Assembly: GCA_035771165.1 (NCBI GenBank)
Contig: JAWNZC010000322.1
Span: 5,486,001 to 5,550,000 of the forward strand
Direction: 5' to 3'
Length of the DNA stretch: 64,000 nt
From: Paragorgia papillata
Lineage: Eukaryota > Cnidaria > Anthozoa > Scleralcyonacea > Coralliidae
The position numbers and the translations under genes were made by a program. Below are positions 56,914 to 64,000 of this stretch, in pieces (the stretch's first letter is position 1; each line of letters starts with the position of its first letter). A model generated the notes under the pieces. That model had not been told where the DNA came from, searched no databases, and saw only the letters and a list, made by a program, of their open reading frames with translations.

Positions 56914-57857
56914 TGTCCCAGTAAATTTGTCCCCCCAAAAATATGTCCCCCCAGGGACACATTTTCCTAGGAAATATGTCCCCCTCTTCGGAAATTTGCC
57001 CCCCCCCCCCCCCCCCTCAGAATGATTCCTTACAGGATATAATTGATATACGTGTAATGTGGACAAAACGTTTTATAAGTAAAAAATATATATTTTTGAA
57101 TGATAAATTATAACACTACAGCTAAATATATATTCAGGCCAGCTTCACGTCAAGATGTCCCCAGCACAGGTACAGAAAGGGTCCGTTGACTGGGTTATTT
57201 GCCATTGCTTATGCATACGAGCTAGCGAGCGGAACACTTATTTGACTGAAGTGTCGTTCAATCAGTCAAAAATGAGAAACCACTTATTTAGCTGTTTGTA
57301 AAGAGGAGAAATCTCCTTAGCATTTAACAGCCGTGTTAAATGCTAAGGTACCGCATGAATTAGTCATACAGACATTTTGTACGTGTTTTTTTTCAGAATA
57401 TGGTGATAAGGTTCAGTGTGATCTTTGTGACAACTGGTACCATCTTCCTTGTCTTAATTTAAGTTATTTTCCTGAGAATGATCAGGAATGGCTTTGCCAT
57501 TCATGTGTTCCACCATCAAAACTTTGTAAAAATGATTAGTTTAGTGACAGTCCAATTTAGCCAAAGTTTTTATTAAATAAATAAGTTTGTATATTGTAGT
57601 TTTTGTAAATATATATTTAGCTGCTATAATTTATCATTCAGAAATATATAATTTTTACGTTTAAAAAGTTTTGTCCACATTACACGTATATCAATTATCC
57701 TGTAAGGAATCATTCTGAGGGGGGGGGGGGGGGGGGGAGAATTTCCGAAGGGAGGGACATATTTCCTAGGAAATGTGTTCCTGGGGCGGGGACACATTTC
57801 CTAGGAAATCTGTCCCGGGGGGGACAAATTTTTTGGGGGGACATATTTCCTGTGACA
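56914..57857 (+). mobile_element. Ginger-like element, 944-bp deletion derivative
   Basis: TGTCCCAGTAAATTTGTCCC opens it and TTTCCTGTGACA closes it, flanked by CCGG at 56910-56913 and 57858-57861. TIRs share TCAGAATGATTCCTTACAGG. It keeps only the Ulp1 C-terminal remnant and the PHD finger. Confidence 0.82.
57333..57539 (+). CDS. PHD-finger remnant in a Ginger derivative
   Basis: Open frame: FCTCFFSEYGDKVQCDLCDN, WYHLPCLNL, EWLCHSC, with all Cys and the His of a Cys4-His-Cys3 PHD finger. Upstream protease sequence (57140-57330) is frameshifted, so it is probably not translated usefully, although the finger itself is intact. Confidence 0.6.
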   Translation: MLNAKVPHELVIQTFCTCFFSEYGDKVQCDLCDNWYHLPCLNLSYFPENDQEWLCHSCVPPSKLCKND

Positions 57858-58075
57858 CCGGCACACAGATGTTAATTTGCAAGGCTCTCAGCAAAAGCTT
57901 GACCACGTTTATTATTGCGCATAAATGAAGTAAAATGATATGTTTATAGACTTTGCCGTTTCAAACATCCATTTATATGATGGTTATGATACATGAAACA
58001 AACAATGAAACAACAAGCCCGAGTCAGCTTGATTTCGGTCCAGCACTTCAATATTCGATCGCCACAGCCATATCA

Positions 58076-58175
<100 letters not shown>

Positions 58176-58177
58176 GC

Positions 58178-58818
58178 AATTCACACGCCGTAAGTTCGTA
58201 ACGTGGCTCCCGTAATCTAAACATCAAGCTATAGCATATAGCCTTAGGTGTCTATAGGGTCTTTCTTATAAGAGCCTTGCTGTTCCCAACAAGCAAGCGT
58301 TCTGAAGTAATGCACGGCATTGCTATCATCCAACCCAATTTTCTTCACCGATGCCTTGAAGTTCCTACTAATAGTCCCATGCAAGTGCCCCGATGACAAC
58401 TGGTATGACAGTTACTCTTTTACCGAGTTCCAGATCTTCCCGATTTCTCTTTTGAGGTCTTGACATTTTTCAATTTTCTCCTGTTCGAGCACTCGTGTGT
58501 CAAAGGGGCAAGTGACATTTATTATACGCTACATGTTCTCTCCTCCTTCTCCAAGACTACAATGTTGGGTCTATTGTGTTCAAGGTGATGATCTGTTTGG
58601 ATCCTAACGTCCCATAGTACCTTCACTTGATCATTTTCCATTACACCTTCTGGAGCGTGATCATACCATTATCCTTGTATAGGGGCCTGAACTTCTGGCA
58701 GAGCTTCCAATGGATGGCTTGTCCGACCTTGTCATCTCCATTTTGTACTTTTTTTGCGCTAATTTCTTACATTCTGCTGTTAAACGATTATAATAGTCTC
58801 TTCTCTTTCTCCACATAG
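58178..58818 (-). pseudogene. LINE 3' part (minus strand), severed from 63491-64000
   Basis: Read down from 58818: CTATGTGGAGAAAGAGAAG (LCGERE), a His/Cys knuckle with stops, PEGVMENDQVKVLWDV, RPNIVVLEKEERTC (PD...D-like, here PN), then a degraded VPVVIGAL-type end. Many frame changes. Confidence 0.72.
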
Positions 58819-59307
58819 TCGGTGTTACAGGAAATTTGTCCCCCTGCCCCGAAAATTTGTCCCCCCTGGACGAAATTTCCTAGGAAATCACCCCCCGGAC
58901 TAGATTTCCTAGGAAATTTGCCCCCCCCCCTTCGGAAATTTGGCCCCCCTCAAAAACAAGCTTTACTTTATCTTATAACGTACGCCGCACGCTCAGAAGT
59001 ACGCCGTACGCTAAGTTTCTTATTGCATGGCATGGATAAGTAAATATATTAAACGTAATTATAAAATAAGGTGTCCTCTACGCGCGCTTTGATTGACTGG
59101 ATCCCGTGCATTTATAGGAGAATGAAGATCATGAATGACGTAAAATGGCGTGGAGTGGCGTATAGGATGGCGTCACCTGGCGTGAAAAGCTAGCGAACTT
59201 TCAAAACTATCCCGTGCACAATTGATTTGGGATTCGCCTCGGACTGGAACGAATTCCTCGTACTTGAATACCCGGTGTAGTCCTCATTGTCGGCCTTTAA
59301 ACATTAC

Positions 59308-59529
59308 TTAATGCAAGGAATATGGTGCCAGTTGTCGCAAAGATCCGCACTGGGCCATATCGCCATATTCTGGCAATTGACAAATACATATTGTTTGTTT
59401 TATTAACTGTTTCTCATTCAGTTCGTGATTTTTCATTGCTGAGAGGAACGATTCAGTCGGGAAGGGGCTAATGACTTTATAATTATGCTTCTCTCCCGAA
59501 AATAAGCTGAATAAAATATTCAATTTCAA
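59308..59529 (-). pseudogene. Ulp1/PHD remnant in the 4.66-kb Ginger-like element
   Basis: The frame shows a protease-tail-like stretch, then IKQTICICQLPEYGDMAQC, the start of a PHD finger, after which the frame is lost. Confidence 0.6.
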
Positions 59530-59642
59530 GTTCTAAATACTGACAGAGCTTTAGAAGCTTAATCCTTTTTTATTTAACCTGCACTTTTTAGTCAAAATTT
59601 TAAATACTGACAGAAAGTTTTAGAAACTTGGTTTCAGAAGTA

Positions 59643-60842
59643 CAGGGGGTGGACAAAAAAAAGTGGCCCCCCACCAAAATATGGTTTATTGGCTATAACT
59701 TTCAGAAGAGAGATAAAAATTTGGAAATCGATATGGTTCTACAATAAATGTGTCGATATACGATTATATATGATCGCAAATCTTAATTGTAATCACGTTC
59801 TTATTGAAAATACACAAACGTTCAATAGTATTAAATAAGGATACCATGCCATATAGTTTCAGAATTATTTTACAAAATTGTTAAGTTTATTAACAAATCA
59901 CGCTACAATAGTTCACATCTGTACACATGTGGTGACTCATCATATGACTCATATGTGGTGACTCATCGCTCCAAACAACGCGTTTCCACTCATCAACTCT
60001 CCAACCAATATGCTCACGAGCAAATGATAAACGTAATAAACGATTCTTCTCACTCACGTATGGTTTCTTGGATTTCTTTCTCCACTTGATGTCTTTCTCA
60101 TTGAGACGGCGCTGAATGGTTTTAGTGGAAACTTTGACACCAGTCTGAACCTCTAATTCACCAGCTAGCTGTTTTTTGGTTGGGGTGCCTGCTTTAGAAC
60201 GTTTAACAATAAAACGGTCACTTCGATCAGTGGTTTTACGTTTTCGTCCTGAACCAGGAGTACGACCACAATTCCCACTCAATTTTAACTTGGCACAAAG
60301 TTTCTTTGCTGCAGAATAACTAAGGTTGATTTTTTTTGCTATTTGGCGAGCACTAACTCCAGCCTTAAGCATCCCAAGAATTTCATGATTCCTTCCAATT
60401 TTCTTCTGCGCTCTTTCTGTTTGGATTTCTTTAGTAGTCTTTCTATCCATGTCACTTTAGGAGATAATTCTTTCCCAGAACGTCGAAAATAACACCATAA
60501 ACCCGCTTTCTGACATAATTTTTACTGGAGCTATCCATTCAAATATTGTGGGACAATCACATTGATTTTCTATAGGGACTTTTGTGAGCTAAAGGGCCTA
60601 AGTATAAGTCGACATTGGAAGATAGGCACTGGGTTTCCTTAAGAATTTATCAATAAAATCAATAAAATTGATGCGTTTCAAAAACCATTGCTTAAAACTA
60701 TTATGTAACATCACATTTATTCAGATCTCGAAGAGGCCCTTCTACAACATAGGGTTTTCTACATTTTCTGCCACTTTGGAAATATCTCTACCCAATAAAA
60801 CCATATTTTAGTGGGGGGCCACTTTTTTTTGTCCACCCCCTG
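59643..60842 (-). mobile_element. Tc1/mariner element, 1.2 kb, with truncated transposase
   Basis: CAGGGGGTGGACAAAAAAAA and its inverse, with TIRs of about 50 bp, are flanked by TA (59641-59642, 60843-60844). It is an internally deleted copy. Confidence 0.9.
59890..60450 (-). pseudogene. Tc1-like transposase, N-terminal half
   Basis: 186 residues: helix-turn-helix region (GMLKAGVSARQIAKKI), GRTPGSGRKRKTT hook (GRPR-like), second helix-turn-helix (VSTKTIQRRLNE) and the first catalytic Asp (RVVWSDES). The frame then runs into MSHMMSHH and stops at 59890. The rest of the DDE domain is deleted, so it could bind TIRs but not cut. Confidence 0.85.
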
Positions 60843-60872
60843 TAGCTTCCCAGTTTCTGAGCGTATAGCCAA

Positions 60873-62672
60873 TTTTATATTTAACAATTAGACAACGAGC
60901 CCGAGTTTTCTATTTAACAATTAGTCACCGAAGTCGAGGTGACTATCGGTAAATACACCAATAGTCACCAAGACTGAGGTGACTAATTGTTTTAGTATAA
61001 TTTTAGAGGTTGATAAAAAACCAATCACGTTGAAACAAAAACTTTTAAACAACTGCTTTCATTTTAACAGTGGTGATTCTGTTTATTCACAGACGATGTT
61101 AGCAAGCCACAATCTTTGTCAGTAAATAATTTCAAAAAAAGAGTAAACAACATCCTACTTTGGAATTGAACTTGTACATACATTCAAATATATGCTAAAA
61201 AGACTTTTATTCTGGTGTTTTGGATCCTGTGTTACGGCTTTTTTGCACTTAATTATTCATGTTCAATATGTTCTTCACTCATGACGAAGTTTTCGCCACA
61301 TCGCTACGACCAAAATCTAGCCAAAACATACAAAAAATACGAAGAAATATAGAAAATATACTTCCTTACCTTTATAAAGTTTTGTTTTTACGATATTTGA
61401 TATCCACAACATCTCAGTGATAAATGTTTTCAGTATTATGCTCTTTTGTTTGTCTCAAAAACTACAGACCCCATTTTGATAAAAAAAAGTCAACAGTTCA
61501 ATGAATCAACAAATTCTAAAATCTCATACTTCAAAATGACAACTCCGAGGGGGAGACTGAAACGAGTAAAGTCAGTGCAGTGTTGAATAAGTACCAGTCT
61601 CTTTTCCAAAACTACTTTTGAAGAACAATTTCTTGTGATGTAATAGTCACCGCGCTAGGCGGTGACTATCACCTCAGATTCACCGCTGAGCGGACCAATC
61701 AGAAAGCTGGAAAGCCTCTTTTCCACTATGAAATTATACTAATTAACAATTAGTCACCGAAGTCGAGGTGACTATCGGTAAATACACCGATAGTCACCGA
61801 GACTGAGGTGACTAATTGTTTTAGTATAATTTCAGAGGTTGATAAAAAACCAATCACGTTGAAACAAAAACTTTTAAACAATTGCAACTGCTTTCATTTT
61901 ATTAGTGGTGATTCTGTTTATTCACAGACGATGTTAGCAAGCCACAGTCTTTCAGTTTGTCAGTAAATAATTTCAAAAAAAGAGTAAACAACATCCTACT
62001 TTGGAATTGAACTTGTACATACATTCAAATATATGCTAAAAAGACTTTTATTCTGGTGTTTTGGATCCTGTGTTATGGCTTTTTTGCACTTAATTCATGT
62101 TCAATCTTATGTTCTTCACTCATGACGAAGTTTTCGCCACATCGCTACGACCAAAACCTAGCCAAAACATACAAAAAATACGAAGAATTATAGAAAATAT
62201 ACTTCCTTACCTTTATAAAGTTGTGTTTTCACGATATTTGATATGTACAACATCTCAGTGATAAATGTTTTCAGTATTATGCTCTTTTGTTTGTCTCAAA
62301 AACTACAGACCCCATTTTGAAAAAAAATAATCAACAGTTCAATGGACCAACAAATTCTAAAATCTCATACTTCAAAATGACAACTCCGAGGGGGAGACTG
62401 AAACGAGTAAAGTCAGTGCAGTGTTGAATAAGTACCAGTCTCTTTTCCAAAACTACTTTTGAAGAACAATTTCTTGTGATGCAATAGTCACCGCGCTAGG
62501 CGGTGACTATCACCTCAGATTCACCGCTGAGTGGACCAATCAGAAAGCTGGAAAGCTTCTTTTCCACTATGAAATTATACTAAGAGCGAATAGTCAACAA
62601 GGCGAAACCGAGTTGACTATCGCTCATAGAAAACTCGGGCGAGTTGTCTAATTATATTGTTTTAGTATAAAT
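60873..62672. mobile_element. Inverted-repeat element containing an 829-bp tandem duplication
   Basis: Outer ends TTTAACAATTAGACAACGAG (60880s) and CTCGGGCGAGTTGTCTAATT (62632-62651) are inverted. Inside, 60916-61744 and 61745-62581 are direct copies with few differences, each beginning AACAATTAGTCACCGAAG and ending GAAATTATACT. Non-coding. Confidence 0.75.
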
Positions 62673-62679
62673 TTACCAA

Positions 62680-63350
62680 CAAAAGTTAAATAAATTCTCG
62701 ACCATAACATATTCTTTCAGGCTCGTTTAATACATTTTTTAACCGCCAACAACAAATGTTCAACAGTCATTTCGGACATTTCCTTGGCCCGTACAGTAAC
62801 TGATGGAAAAGTAAAGTTTTCTTGCATAATTTACTTAGCATGGATTTTCATGTACAATATTGAAGCAATATACATCCACTCATTTGATTTGTAAAAGTGA
62901 CAAAGTTGAAAGAAACATTCAATTTAGGATATAGTTTACATCACGAAATCTTGTCAACAGCTAGCGTAATTTTGAAATGTGTTTTGTTTGCAGTTATTTC
63001 GTTTTAAACGAACACAGATAAACAATTTAACGATCTTACCATTAATAATTTCCATTCTAACCATTTTGTTAGTCGTTTTTGTTTTCTGTAGAACGTATTG
63101 CTTCGCCTAAATGTTCAATTTCTTCTTTATTTGGCCACTCCGTTATAATTTCGGCGCCATTGTTGCTTAACAGAACAACCGCTGGCTCTAATGATAGTTG
63201 TTCGTGCTAATATACTACGCATCTTGTCATTGGTCAATTTTTTTAAAAGAATGACTTTCATTGGTTTATCCCAGAGGTTTATATCACCAATTATAAACTC
63301 CTGCAATAGCCAATGAAATTCGAGGATTTGCATTATAAACTTGTAAATTT
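62680..63350. other. No gene recognised
   Basis: Interior of the Ginger-like element; no coding signal. Confidence 0.4.
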
Positions 63351-63490
63351 ATACTAAAAGATAATAGTAAAGCGTGTTCTTGAGAGGGGACAAATTTCCG
63401 AAGAGGGGGACAAATTTCCTAGGAAATTGGAGGGGGGACAAATTTTTATTTTTTTTTTGGGGGGGGGGGAGAAATTTCCTGGGACACCGG

Positions 63491-64000
63491 CACATGGGTG
63501 ACACCTCTTTGTCGATCCTATTCTTGATGCTGTTAGTTCGTACTGCCTGATCTTGCGCAGGAGTCCTTCCGTTTCTTTCTTTATGGTACCTCTTTTCAAC
63601 CAATCCCATGAATCCGGGTCTCTCACTTCCTCCGTTCCCTTCAGAAACTGTCCGTGCAATGCCTTCTTTCTGTATCTAATCAACCTTTTTGCTCTTATAC
63701 TTTGCTTTGTCACCCCTTCATCCAAAATCTTTTCATCAATTACAGCTTGAAGCAACCTTTCACTACTCGCCACAACATACTTGAATAAACTGCCTATTTC
63801 AATGTTCACATAGTCCTCTACACTTAACAAGCCTCGCCCACCCTCTGATCTTTTCACATAGAGTTTATCGACATCACCCTGTGGGTGAAGTGCTCTGTTA
63901 ATGATTAACAACTTTTCGTTTTCCTATCCAGCTTCCTGAGTTCTTCTTTGGTCCACTTGATAAACGCTGCATAGCGTATTATTGGATATTGCCTCTTTCA
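63491..64000 (-). pseudogene. LINE middle part (minus strand), runs off the window
   Basis: Read down: MLIINRALHPQGDVDKLYVK, EGGRGLLSVEDYVNIE, LHGQFLKGTEEVRDPDSWDW, then after a frame change RTNSIKNRIDKEVSPMC, ending exactly at the CCGG target site. It is the same family as 54540-55500 and continues at 58818. Confidence 0.8.

Larger units (their letters stand above)
58823..63486. mobile_element. Ginger-like element, 4.66 kb, inserted in a LINE
   Basis: The left end TGTTACAGGAAATTTGTCC and the right end AAATTTCCTGGGACA lie next to TCGG (58819-58822) and CCGG (63487-63490). Both ends contain TTTCCTAGGAAAT palindromes and C-rich tracts. A decayed PHD finger (ICICQLPEYGDMAQC, minus strand, about 59320-59400) shows its origin. 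Removing it and one CCGG joins the two LINE halves in frame. It contains a nested Tc1 element and a tandem duplication. Confidence 0.75.

Overview
This is nuclear DNA from an animal: AT-rich, with split genes, GT-AG introns and very dense DNA transposons, foldback elements and microsatellites. The repertoire (P-like, Ginger-like, Tc1, PIF/Harbinger-like, hAT, Penelope and restriction-endonuclease-type LINE remnants, plus a well-conserved HDAC11) suggests a cnidarian, probably an anthozoan such as a coral or anemone. That placement rests on protein and repeat recognition only.

Layout. 1-830: decayed hAT transposase. 1218-29927: eleven exons of a histone deacetylase 11 gene on the plus strand, read in one continuous frame through matching splice phases; the first coding exon and the last exon were not found. 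5478-18891: a 13.4-kb, apparently intact DNA transposon sitting in one HDAC11 intron. 30000-49270: intergenic or intronic DNA full of foldback elements, with a broken HUH/SF3 Rep-like gene (31870-33150) and a broken Tc1 transposase (34154-34850). 49277-54197, 56914-57857 and 58823-63486: three Ginger-like elements, all beside CCGG (one site mutated to TCGG). One of them splits a LINE (58078-58818 plus 63491-64000), and a sister LINE lies at 54540-55600.

The main discovery candidate is the 13.4-kb element. It has about 2.12-kb, nearly identical terminal inverted repeats that begin CATAGGTAGCCC, and a 7-bp target duplication CTAGTAC. It carries two complete convergent multi-exon genes: a 993-residue Pif1-type helicase with a long C-terminal extension (plus strand) and an 845-residue P-element/THAP9-like transposase with D, D and E motifs (minus strand). 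Each inverted repeat holds the same small first exon with an ATG and a splice donor. For the transposase that exon splices in frame and gives the N-terminus; for the helicase the same exon runs into TGA at the junction and becomes a 17-codon upstream ORF. A P-superfamily transposon pairing its transposase with a Pif1 helicase, and driving both from one duplicated leader exon, is the most unusual system in the window.

The Ginger-like elements carry a gypsy-type integrase, an Ulp1-like protease and a PHD finger, all decayed. Most other sequence is non-autonomous elements whose boundaries are fixed by target duplications (TA, TAA, 8 bp, 9 bp).
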